Shown here: positions 52,937 to 60,534 of the stretch, piece after piece | Numbering within the stretch: the first letter of the stretch is position 1 | Layout: every line of letters starts with the position of its first letter | DNA from: Pseudoflavonifractor sp. | GTDB lineage: Bacteria; Bacteroidota; Bacteroidia; Bacteroidales; Muribaculaceae | Length of the DNA stretch: 64,000 nucleotides | Assembly (NCBI GenBank): GCA_023667145.1 | Contig: JAMPAQ010000003.1 | Span: forward strand, 21,307 to 85,306 | Direction of reading: 5' to 3' | The notes under the pieces: generated by a model | What the model was told of the DNA's origin: nothing | What the model saw: the letters and a program-made list of their open reading frames with translations, nothing else | Database searches by the model: none | Translations under genes and position numbers: made by a program

Positions 52937-52999
52937 CAATGTGAAAATCTGCCGCGCCGCGATGAGGATGCCGGGCAGCGGTTGACATGATAGGTTTGT

Positions 53000-53917
53000 A
53001 TGAAAGTAGCACTCTTACGTCAGCGGCTCAAGCCGTGGATGCTCCCGATATCAATGGCGGGGGGCATATTGTTTCATAATTTCATCGACATGATAGCGGT
53101 CATCGCGCCCTACCTGATATTCGCGATGCTGTTTATCACCTTTTGCCGCGTGTCGCCCCGCGAGTTCAGGGTGACGCGCTTCCAATGGCTGCTGCTGACG
53201 GTGCAGATAGGCGGTGCGTTGCTGATTTACGGGGCGCTGCTGCCGCTGAGTGCCGACGTGGCGCAGGGGACGTTTATCTGCGTCTTTTGCCCGACGGCCA
53301 CCGCCGCCCCGGTGATCACGGGGATGCTCGGCGGGTCGGTGACGACGCTGATCACCTACTCGCTGCTGAGCAACGTGTCGGTGGCGCTGCTCGCGCCACT
53401 GCTGTTCTCGATGATGGACAGCGGGGCCGACATCCCGTTCTTCACCTCGGTGGGCATGATATGCGCCAAGGTGGTGCCTTTGATTGTCGCGCCGCTGGTG
53501 CTTGCGCTGTTGCTGCGCAAGGTGGCCCCAAAGGTTCATCACAAGGTGGGCGACCATCAGTCGCTGTCGTTCTACATCTGGGCTGTGTCGCTGTTTATCG
53601 TCGTGGGGCGTGCGGTGAGCTTCGTCATGCAGGAGCCGGCATCGGCTGTGCCCGAGATGGTGGTGATAGCGCTCTGCTCGGGCGTGGTGTGCTGCCTGCA
53701 ATTCTACGTGGGGCGGCGCATAGGGCGGCGTTGCGGCGACAAGATCGCCGGGGCGCAGGGGCTGGGACAGAAGAACACGGTGCTTGCCGTGTGGATGGCC
53801 CTCACCTACCTCCATCCTGTGGCCTCGGTGGGCCCGGCGGCCTACGTGGCGTGGCAGAACACCATCAACTCGCTGCAACTCTACTATAAGATGAAGCGCG
53901 ACTCGGCAGAGCGGTAA
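53000..53917 (+). CDS. BASS-type (bile acid:sodium symporter superfamily) transporter
   Basis: Inner membrane protein of 305 residues with about ten hydrophobic helices in two inverted halves. FCPTATAAPVITGMLGGSVTTLITYSLLSNVSVALLAPLLF resembles the unwound-helix crossing region of the BASS/SBF fold. GLGQKNTVLAVWMALTYLHP is the matching region of the second half. Substrate unknown; bile acid, pantoate or another organic acid are all possible. Followed, 124 bp later, by a Crp/Fnr regulator in the same direction. Confidence 0.78.
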   Translation: MKVALLRQRLKPWMLPISMAGGILFHNFIDMIAVIAPYLIFAMLFITFCRVSPREFRVTRFQWLLLTVQIGGALLIYGALLPLSADVAQGTFICVFCPTATAAPVITGMLGGSVTTLITYSLLSNVSVALLAPLLFSMMDSGADIPFFTSVGMICAKVVPLIVAPLVLALLLRKVAPKVHHKVGDHQSLSFYIWAVSLFIVVGRAVSFVMQEPASAVPEMVVIALCSGVVCCLQFYVGRRIGRRCGDKIAGAQGLGQKNTVLAVWMALTYLHPVASVGPAAYVAWQNTINSLQLYYKMKRDSAER

Positions 53918-54041
53918 GACGCGAATCGCCGGGCGATGACACGCGACCCGGCGAATCGGTGACGCGGGCAAAAACATCCCCCGGGGATAAACATTATAGC
54001 ACGCGTAATGTTAAGATTGATAGAAAGGTAAATTTACTGAG

Positions 54042-54749
54042 ATGAATAGTATGTATGACATTTTGTTGGATCTCCCGCTCTTCAAGGGGGTGAGCCGTGA
54101 ACGCATATCGGAGATTGTCGGTGCGGCCAAGTTTCACTTTCTCAAGTATCTTGAGGGGGAGACCGTTGTCACGGCGGGTGAGCCATGCACTCATATCAAG
54201 TTTATCATCTCGGGACGGGCGCGGTTTAGCGTCGTCAATGCCGATGGACGTTTCCGCGTGTCAGAGACCCTTGCGGCTCCCGAGGTCATCTCGCCTGAGT
54301 TCCTGTTTGGCCGTGTGACCTCCTATCCCTGCACCGGCGTGGCGCTTGAGCCGACAGGGATATTGCAGATCTCCAAGCCTGACTACATGCGCATACTCAA
54401 CAGCGACGACATCTTCCTGTATAATTTCCTGAACATACTCTCGGTCAACGCGCAAAATCCCGTTGAGGGGGTGCTGGCGCTCACCACCGGCAGCATCGAG
54501 GAGCGGATAGCATTCTGGATCGTGTCTCTGACCCAGCGCGGCGGCACTGACATAGCGCTCACATGCCGCCAGCGTGACCTCTACTCGCTGTTCGGGGTGC
54601 AGCGCACGTCGTTTCTCTCGACGCTTGAGTCGCTCAAGGAACGTGGCGTGATCGACTTTGACCAGACCGAGATACGCATCAACTCGCGCCGCGACCTTAT
54701 AGACATACTCAACGCCGCCGCCCCAATGACCGGGTCGTTCATAGAGTAG
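54042..54749 (+). CDS. Crp/Fnr-family transcription regulator
   Basis: 235 residues. N-terminal cyclic-nucleotide-binding-like beta-roll (LFKGVSRERISEIV, GETVVTAGEPCTHIKFIISGRARFSVV), a long dimer helix (DDIFLYNFLNILSVNAQ) and a C-terminal winged helix (CRQRDLYSLFGVQRTSFLSTLESLKERGVIDFDQTEI). The N-terminal cysteine set of Fnr is absent, so direct Fe-S oxygen sensing is unlikely. A second ATG at 54051 is possible. A hairpin terminator follows at 54877. It may control the adjacent transporter. Confidence 0.88.
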   Translation: MNSMYDILLDLPLFKGVSRERISEIVGAAKFHFLKYLEGETVVTAGEPCTHIKFIISGRARFSVVNADGRFRVSETLAAPEVISPEFLFGRVTSYPCTGVALEPTGILQISKPDYMRILNSDDIFLYNFLNILSVNAQNPVEGVLALTTGSIEERIAFWIVSLTQRGGTDIALTCRQRDLYSLFGVQRTSFLSTLESLKERGVIDFDQTEIRINSRRDLIDILNAAAPMTGSFIE

Positions 54750-54876
54750 TCCGGCGGGGAGGGCTGCGGGATGTCCCGTCGGCCTCCTTTGACCTCGTGC
54801 AGGTCAGCGCGGGTCTATATCGGTCGGCGTGTGAGATAGATTTGGAGTTTGTGAGACGCTTATATCGTCATGACGG

Positions 54877-54908
54877 TATCCTCTGATTATCAGGGGATAT
54901 TTTTTATA
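54877..54908 (+). terminator. Terminator after the Crp/Fnr gene
   Basis: 10-bp stem TATCCTCTGA/TCAGGGGATA (one wobble), 3-nt loop, then TATTTTTTATA. It lies 127 bp past the stop. Confidence 0.75.
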
Positions 54909-54945
54909 TGCGGCTTATAAAGTGTTGTATGGCGTTTATAGTGGA

Positions 54946-55187
54946 TTGCTTGGGGAGCGGTTGATGGCTAATTTTGCAGTGTAACAAGAAAAGTAAGAGA
55001 TATAAAGATATTTCAGGAACAATTCTCAAGGTTAATATTGATTGGTAGAATAAGCAAGTTTGCTACCCAAAATTCTTGGATTGCGAATAATAGTAAATGT
55101 GTTTTATGTTAGGTTTGTAAGACCGGGCTTTTCCCGGAATCTCATTTAAGGCCGCTCCGTGAGGTGGGGTCTTTTTTGTTTTTTTAA
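54946..55187 (+). ncRNA. Small-RNA-like unit A (upstream of the DUF6377 gene)
   Basis: A promoter TTG (54946-54948), 20 bp, TAATTTTG (54969-54976) predicts a transcript from about 54983. It ends at T-rich runs (55172-55187) after imperfect hairpins (CCGGG/CCCGG at 55123-55137). It contains AATGTGTTTTATGTTAGGTT, which recurs in unit C and in part in unit B. A 7-codon ORF, MCFMLGL, lies at 55097-55120. AT-rich and without a longer ORF. Confidence 0.5.
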
Positions 55188-55277
55188 TCTTTTGCCGTCT
55201 ACCGCTTGTGAAGCGGTCTGACGGCGATATGCGCTGTCGCGTGGATGTCCTGACGGCCATCTAAAATCATGGAGGGT

Positions 55278-55309
55278 ATTGTCAATCAGTCGGGTTTTGC
55301 TTAATTTTG
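55278..55309 (+). promoter_or_regulatory. Promoter of the DUF6377 gene
   Basis: ATTG (55278-55281), 20 bp, TAATTTTG (55302-55309); start near 55316, leader about 40 nt. Confidence 0.6.
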
Positions 55310-55356
55310 CGTCTCCAACACATTTGCTATTACTATTATTCGCTTTTTTGTCTGAT

Positions 55357-56931
55357 ATGAGACGTGTTTTCTTGTTTATCCTTTTCACGACATTGTTGTA
55401 TGACTTTGTCTCGGCCCGTAACAATCTGCCAGAGACCCTCGACGACGCATTCAGGATGCTTGACGGAGTAATCGAGCACCGCGATGATTTCATTGCCCGG
55501 CGCACGGCCTCCATCGACTCGCTCAAGGCTGTGGCCGATGCCGCAGGAGGAGGCGGGCGGTTGCAGGCGCTCTATGATGTCGCGTCGGCCTACCGTACCT
55601 TTAATGTTGACTCGGCGTTGCATTACTATGCTGTGGGACGCGACCTCGCCCGGGAGCGTGGCGACTCGACGTGGTTGATGAGGTTCAGGGTGTCGCGTGC
55701 GGCGTTGATGCCCGTGTCGGGTATAATGAAAGAGGAGATTGATTTTTACGACAGTCTCGGCAATGTCGAGATACCCCGAGGGGCGATTCCCGACTACTAT
55801 CTCAGCGGGAGCCGTCTGTTTTTCGCGCTGTCGTCGCTCTATAAGCCGCACGTGGAGTTTCAGAACAAGTATGCGTCGCGTGCGCTAGTCTATAATGACA
55901 GCGCCATGAGGTATATCGCTCCGGGCAGCCCCGTCCATGCCATGCTGCTCGCCCAGTCAAACTATGTCAAGGGTGAGCGCACGCTGGCCATAGCGACACT
56001 CAATGACATGATCGAGGCGCTACCGATGGACGACAATTACTTTGGCCGGGCATCCAACATGCTCGCGTCGGCCTACGGTGCCCGTGGACGTGAGCGTGAC
56101 CGGGAGTACTATCTCGCCCTGTCGGCCATTTCTGACATCATGGGGGCTACGCTTGAGGGCACATCGCTCATGGACCTGGGTATAGCCCTGTATGAGCGGG
56201 GTGAGACCGAGCGGGCCTACCGCTATCTGATAGCCTCGATTGACAATGCCGCCGACGCGGGGGCACGTATGCGGGCGATTGACTCGGCAATAGCGCTGCC
56301 CTACATAGCCAAGAGCACCCGCGACAAGGATCGTCGCTGGATGATATGGTCGTTTGTACTCGTCGGGGTACTCGCTGTCGCAATCGTGGCGCTGATGTTC
56401 ATGGTGGGGCGGTTGCGGCACGACATGGTCAAGCTCGACACGCTGCGCAACAGGTTGAGCGAGTCAAACGCCACCAAGGATGCCTACATCGGCCAGTTCC
56501 TTAACCTCAGCTCGGTGTGCATGGCCAAACTGGAGGACTTCAACCGTCTCGCCGCCCGCAAGATTGCCGCCAAGCAGACCGACGAGCTGTATGCCATCGT
56601 TCGCTCCGGTAAGGTGATGGAGGAGCAGAGCAAGCTGTTCTATGAAATCTTTGATGACGCGTTCATCCATACCTACCCTACGTTTGTCGATGATTTCAAC
56701 AATCTGCTTCAACCTGACAAGCGAGTCGAGCAACCCGAGGGCAATCGGCTAAACACCGAATTGCGCATCATCGCGTTCATGAAACTCGGCCTTGAGGACA
56801 GCAACCAGATAGCCCGATTCCTCAATCTGTCGCTCAACACTGTCTATACCTACCGCAACAAGCTCAAGGGACGTGCCATCAACCGCGAGACCTTTGAGCA
56901 AGACGTGATGAATATAGGCCGGATTAGCTAA
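55357..56931 (+). CDS. DUF6377 membrane-bound TPR/HTH regulator
   Basis: 524 residues from the ATG at 55357. Signal or anchor segment (MRRVFLFILFTTLLYDFVSA), then a helical, TPR-like region to about residue 340 (ALYDVASAYRTFNVDSALHYYAVGRDLARE, LMDLGIALYERGETERAYRYLIASI). One membrane helix follows (WSFVLVGVLAVAIVALMFMVG), a coiled coil (KLDTLRNRLSESNATKDAYI) and a C-terminal LuxR-like helix-turn-helix (EDSNQIARFLNLSLNTVYTYRNKLKGRA). This is the DUF6377 layout: a periplasmic sensor linked to a cytosolic DNA-binding part. The ligand is unknown. Small-RNA-like units lie on both sides. Confidence 0.82.
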   Translation: MRRVFLFILFTTLLYDFVSARNNLPETLDDAFRMLDGVIEHRDDFIARRTASIDSLKAVADAAGGGGRLQALYDVASAYRTFNVDSALHYYAVGRDLARERGDSTWLMRFRVSRAALMPVSGIMKEEIDFYDSLGNVEIPRGAIPDYYLSGSRLFFALSSLYKPHVEFQNKYASRALVYNDSAMRYIAPGSPVHAMLLAQSNYVKGERTLAIATLNDMIEALPMDDNYFGRASNMLASAYGARGRERDREYYLALSAISDIMGATLEGTSLMDLGIALYERGETERAYRYLIASIDNAADAGARMRAIDSAIALPYIAKSTRDKDRRWMIWSFVLVGVLAVAIVALMFMVGRLRHDMVKLDTLRNRLSESNATKDAYIGQFLNLSSVCMAKLEDFNRLAARKIAAKQTDELYAIVRSGKVMEEQSKLFYEIFDDAFIHTYPTFVDDFNNLLQPDKRVEQPEGNRLNTELRIIAFMKLGLEDSNQIARFLNLSLNTVYTYRNKLKGRAINRETFEQDVMNIGRIS

Positions 56932-57040
56932 TTTTTAGTTTATATTTGTTGCTGTAAGCGCTAAACTTTATTGGCTTGTTATACTGTAACTTAACTTAAT
57001 TTTTATTGCTTAAATTGTTTATATCGCATCTCGGTTTAGT

Positions 57041-57246
57041 TGTGGAAGCGTTGTATGCTCCGTAACTTTGCATCGTAAACGAAAGAGATAAGGTTTGTAA
57101 AAGCATATATAGTTTGAGAGTTAGTAAAAGGTTTGAATAAAGTAAGAAATTAAATGTTGCAGTTTTTAAGGTAAAAAAGATTCATGTTAGGTTAGGATTA
57201 TCACTTTAATCATTACAAAGGAGGTGTTGCGAAACATCTCCTTTGT
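57041..57246 (+). ncRNA. Small-RNA-like unit B (downstream of the DUF6377 gene)
   Basis: TTG (57041-57043), 19 bp, TAACTTTG (57063-57070) predicts a transcript from about 57077. A 14-bp stem ACAAAGGAGgTGTT/AACAtCTCCTTTGT with loop GCGA (57215-57245) closes it. The 5' part (CGTAAACGAAAGAGATAA) resembles unit A (GTAACAAGAAAAGTAAGAGA). It carries ATGTTAGGTT at 57184, as in unit A. Confidence 0.5.
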
Positions 57247-57646
57247 TGTCTTCTGTCGTGGGTTGGTAACTGCTGTTGGGATATGTTTTTTTTACTCTGT
57301 GCTGTTAGGCGCTGCCATAGTGATGAATGGCACCGGCGTATGCCTGCCTCCGCTGGCTTATGCCGATGTCAGGCTGTAAGGTGGCCTTGTCGTTTTGCAA
57401 TCGGTAGACTGCTGTAGACACTGTAGGTTGTGTAGACCTGATACTTGCCTCCGAGAGGATGGAAAAACCCATCTGTAGCGTCTTATATTTTACTGTCATA
57501 CCACTTTATTGAGTCATATCGTTGTTTATATATCTATTGATTTGATATTATGTTACATTTCTATAATACAGATATTTAATAGTTAGATTGTTTATATAAT
57601 ATTTATATTTGGTTGAGGTTGAGTTTTATTTTATTGCATGTCCGCG
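57247..57646. other. Gene-free spacer between units B and C
   Basis: AT-rich DNA with no credible gene. A 64-codon minus-strand frame at 57305-57499 has no recognisable features and no promoter and is not annotated. Confidence 0.5.
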
Positions 57647-57862
57647 TACCTTTGCAACGTATCACAAAGGATGGTGATACACTATTGGTAATTCTTTAGG
57701 AGTAAAGGATGAAGATATTAGAAAAATTAGGGTTAGTATTAATGCTTGAATTAGATATCATGCACTGAAAAGAGATTATTAATGTGTTTTGTGTTAGGTT
57801 TGTTTGATTTGAATTCTTATTAGGAAATAGCAACGCCGCTTTGTGAAAAGCGGCGTTGCTGT
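57647..57862 (+). ncRNA. Small-RNA-like unit C (downstream of the DUF6377 gene)
   Basis: -7 element TACCTTTG (57647-57654), start near 57661. It contains TTAATGTGTTTTGTGTTAGG, the motif shared with unit A, here as the start of a 13-codon ORF MCFVLGLFDLNSY (57782-57823). A 14-bp perfect stem AGCAACGCCGCTTT and its complement (57829-57860, loop GTGA) closes it. That hairpin could also terminate the convergent glycan cluster. Confidence 0.5.
57709..57768 (+). CDS. Possible 19-aa peptide in unit C
   Basis: ATG at 57709 to TGA at 57768 encodes MKILEKLGLVLMLELDIMH, an amphipathic, leucine-rich peptide. TTTAGGAG stands 8 nt before the start, an unusual Shine-Dalgarno-like site in this genome. No homology claim is possible; it may be chance. 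Confidence 0.3.
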   Translation: MKILEKLGLVLMLELDIMH

Positions 57863-58013
57863 CGTTATAGGGGGATGGGATTATCTTTTGTGGCTGCGTT
57901 TCGTAAATGTCAGGGTATTGATGGCGGCATGGAACGGGCTATCCCGCCGGGTGGACGCATGAGCTGCTCGGATTTGGGACGGGGTATCTTGGATTCGAGG
58001 TAGATGTCTTGGA

Positions 58014-58886
58014 TTAGTGACGTGGCGCGGGGAGCGGACGGCGCTCGAAGGCGTCGATGAAGCTGTCTGGGGTGGAGTTGTAGATGCTTGCGCCGACTCG
58101 GTCGGCATAGCGGCGTATGTCGTGGTAAGCCTTGAATGCCACGTAGAAGCTGTTGATGATGGTGTGGAGGGCATAGCCACGGTACTCGTTGTTGATGCGG
58201 GCCTTTTCGGCCTCCTCCTCCTTGTAGAAATGTGGTTGTACCGATATGACCTCGTTGTGGGCGTTGACGTTGAGCGTCCTCATCCATGAGTGGTCGGCCC
58301 CGACGATGTGGATGGTCTTGTAGCCGAGCGCGAGGGCGGTCATTATGGCGGGGATGAGAACGTTGCGGGGACGCGGCATGGCGAGGTTGCGGGCGTATGC
58401 GCGGTGTATGATGCCGTCGAAACCCTCGGCACCTACTGGGTTGAATGTCTCTATCGTGATCGCGGGGTTGCTGCCGGTGAGTCGGCGGGCAGAGTCAGTG
58501 GCGTTGACCGGCACAAGGAGGGTCATCGGCCAGTCCACGTCACGTGACAGTGCTTCATGTAGCCGGCCCATGATGCCGTCGCGTGAGCCGGTGAAGAAGT
58601 GCGGGTCGGCCAGGATGTAGTAGGTTGGCTTGAGACTGACAAACTCTGGGGCGAGTGCGGCAAAGTTGACCGCCATTGTCGGGTAGCTGCACAGGATATC
58701 GGAGTGCTCGGCGATTGTCGCGGCGAGTGACGGCCCGTTGCCCATGATGATCATCGTGCTGTCGGGACCAGCCATGGCCTTTATCGAGGCACGGCGTGAC
58801 TGCGTGGCTATCTTCACGAGGCTCTTTATGGTCGAGCCGAGTTGGGAGAGGGAGTTGGAGATGCTGTCATAGAGTGGCTTGGTCAT
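58014..58886 (-). CDS. MptE-like (DUF115) glycan-associated protein
   Basis: 290 residues. STMIIMGNGPSLAATIAEHSDILCSYPTMAVNF, YYILADPHFF and a later TIHIVGADHSWMRTL resemble the DUF115/MptE-like fold, a Rossmann-like domain found in archaeal pterin pyrophosphokinases and in bacterial surface-glycan loci. In this setting a glycan-modifying role is likelier than pterin chemistry. It overlaps the epimerase gene by 20 bp and is the last of the cluster. Confidence 0.72.
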   Translation of the reverse strand: MTKPLYDSISNSLSQLGSTIKSLVKIATQSRRASIKAMAGPDSTMIIMGNGPSLAATIAEHSDILCSYPTMAVNFAALAPEFVSLKPTYYILADPHFFTGSRDGIMGRLHEALSRDVDWPMTLLVPVNATDSARRLTGSNPAITIETFNPVGAEGFDGIIHRAYARNLAMPRPRNVLIPAIMTALALGYKTIHIVGADHSWMRTLNVNAHNEVISVQPHFYKEEEAEKARINNEYRGYALHTIINSFYVAFKAYHDIRRYADRVGASIYNSTPDSFIDAFERRPLPAPRH

Positions 58887-59754
58887 AGTCGTGGGTCGTT
58901 AGGTAGCTGACTACATCGCGTGGCTCAAGGGGGGTGGCGCGCCGTATGGCGGCGTTGCTGACAGTCAGTGTCTCGGTCAGCTGTCTCAGCCGTGCGGTTG
59001 ACAGCGGCAACAGCGGGATGCAGTCGCCGAGGCGGGCCACCATGTCGACAGTGCGGCGCGGCAGTGTCATGATACGTTTGTCTCCGAGACGATGGGCTAT
59101 GGCTTCGGCGAGGTCGTGGACGGTGGGGTGAACTCCGTCGGAGAGGTTGTAGATGCCCCCGATTGGGGCGGTCAGTCTTGCTGCTATGGCTACGTCGGCG
59201 GCGTGGATGACCGACCGGCGGGCCTCGTTGTCCTTTATGTGGAAATAGTAGCCACGGTCGATGCCACGCGCCATCGCCGCCGCGCTGCCGTTCATCCCTG
59301 TCCCGATTATCAGGGCAGGGCGCAGGATCGTGAGCTTGACATCGCGGTCGGCACACCATTGTGTCAGAAACTCCTCGGCCATCATCTTTGAGCGCCCGTA
59401 ATCGTTGACCGGGCGCAGGGGGGTGTCCTCGCCGAGTTCCTCGCCGCTGTCGGCACCGTAGACGGCGATTGACGAGATGAACACAAACTGTCGCGGAGGG
59501 GCGCTCTCCAGGCCCCGGCATAACCTGACCGTACCCTCGTGGTTGGTCGCCATGGCCGAGGCACATGTGATGCTCCCCGCGTTGTGGACCACGGTGTCAA
59601 ACCGGCGGTCAAACTGCGGCACGGTTTCCCTGAGATCGCAACGTATCATGTCGCGGTCGTCGAGGCCGAGCGTGACGATGGCCTCGTCGGAAAACTCGTT
59701 GACGAGATATTTCCCGAGAAAGCCGTATGCGCCGGTAATCAGGACATTATGTAT
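58867..59754 (-). CDS. NAD-dependent epimerase/dehydratase, start codon uncertain
   Basis: Extended short-chain dehydrogenase. The nucleotide-binding loop ITGAYGFLGKYLV lies upstream of the first in-frame ATG (59649), so that ATG cannot be the real start. Further on are VFISSIAVYG, YGRSKMMAEEFL (Tyr/Lys pair), LRPALIIGTGM and GGIYNLSDG. The frame is open back to the stop codon of the preceding gene (59785). The position where relatives have Met-x-x-VLITG is ATA at 59754; CTG at 59742 is another option. No ATG, GTG or TTG exists in between. Probably a nucleotide-sugar enzyme. Confidence 0.75.
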   Translation of the reverse strand: MHNVLITGAYGFLGKYLVNEFSDEAIVTLGLDDRDMIRCDLRETVPQFDRRFDTVVHNAGSITCASAMATNHEGTVRLCRGLESAPPRQFVFISSIAVYGADSGEELGEDTPLRPVNDYGRSKMMAEEFLTQWCADRDVKLTILRPALIIGTGMNGSAAAMARGIDRGYYFHIKDNEARRSVIHAADVAIAARLTAPIGGIYNLSDGVHPTVHDLAEAIAHRLGDKRIMTLPRRTVDMVARLGDCIPLLPLSTARLRQLTETLTVSNAAIRRATPLEPRDVVSYLTTHDYDQATL

Positions 59755-59784
59755 CTTGCCGATAGCCGTGGTGATAAGGAGTTT

Positions 59785-60534
59785 TTACATATACTGTTTG
59801 CGGATGTAAAGATACCGCTTTAATATGGAAAACGGAGAGGCTTTGACGTGATTTTCGCGCAAGGCCCTCATTTTTTCGGCGTTGTTAGTGACGAGACGGT
59901 GGTAGAGCCGTGTGCTCAGGCCACCGGTGGTCATCGTCACCATGTCGCAGGGCAGGTAGGTCCCCGGTATCTGATGGGTGAGCATGAGACGGACAAACAT
60001 GTCAAAGTCTGCCGCGATGAGATAATCCTCCTTGTAAGTGCCGATGGTGTCAAACAGCGGGCGACGCATGTAGAGCGTGGGGTGGGGCGGAGCGATGCCG
60101 ACACGCAGCAGCGAGGGGTCGAAACGCCGTGACGAGTACCGGCGCACGACCTTGTCGCTCCTGGGGCGGGTGTAGTGGAGGTCGCCGTAGAGATACGCGG
60201 CGCGGGTCTCGTCGAGACATCGGGCGACCCGCTCAAGCACGTCGGGCGATGACAGGCGGTCGTTGCCGTGGAGCAGTCCGACCACATCGCCCGTGGCGAG
60301 CGCTATCCCCTTGTTGATGGCATTGTAGATGCCGCTGTCGGGCTCGCGGACTACGCGGATATGCCCCGGACGGCGCTCCCGCCATTCCTCCACAATCCTG
60401 TCGGTGCCGTCGGCGCTCATTCCGTCGATGATGATATGCTCCACGTCGGAGTAGATCTGCTCCGCAACGGAACGGATGGTGCCGTCTATTGTCGCGGCAT
60501 CGTTGAGCGTGACTGTAATTACCGAGATTTTCAT
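59785..60534 (-). CDS. Glycosyltransferase family 2
   Basis: 249 residues from the ATG at 60534. MKISVITVTLNDAATIDGTI, HIIIDGMSADGTDRIVEEW, PDSGIYNAINKGIALATGDV and LLHGNDRLS are GT2 motifs. The usual DxD-like site appears as GND. IAADFDMFVRL marks the acceptor side. It overlaps the upstream gene by 4 bp (ATGA). Transfers a sugar to a surface glycan; specificity unknown. Confidence 0.92.
   Translation of the reverse strand: MKISVITVTLNDAATIDGTIRSVAEQIYSDVEHIIIDGMSADGTDRIVEEWRERRPGHIRVVREPDSGIYNAINKGIALATGDVVGLLHGNDRLSSPDVLERVARCLDETRAAYLYGDLHYTRPRSDKVVRRYSSRRFDPSLLRVGIAPPHPTLYMRRPLFDTIGTYKEDYLIAADFDMFVRLMLTHQIPGTYLPCDMVTMTTGGLSTRLYHRLVTNNAEKMRALRENHVKASPFSILKRYLYIRKQYM

Noticed and set aside
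53051..53977. 308-codon minus-strand open frame
   Set aside because: Antisense of the BASS-type transporter, very Arg/His-rich.
57305..57499. 64-codon minus-strand frame between small units B and C
   Set aside because: No recognisable motif, no promoter, and AT-rich spacer on both sides; treated as chance.
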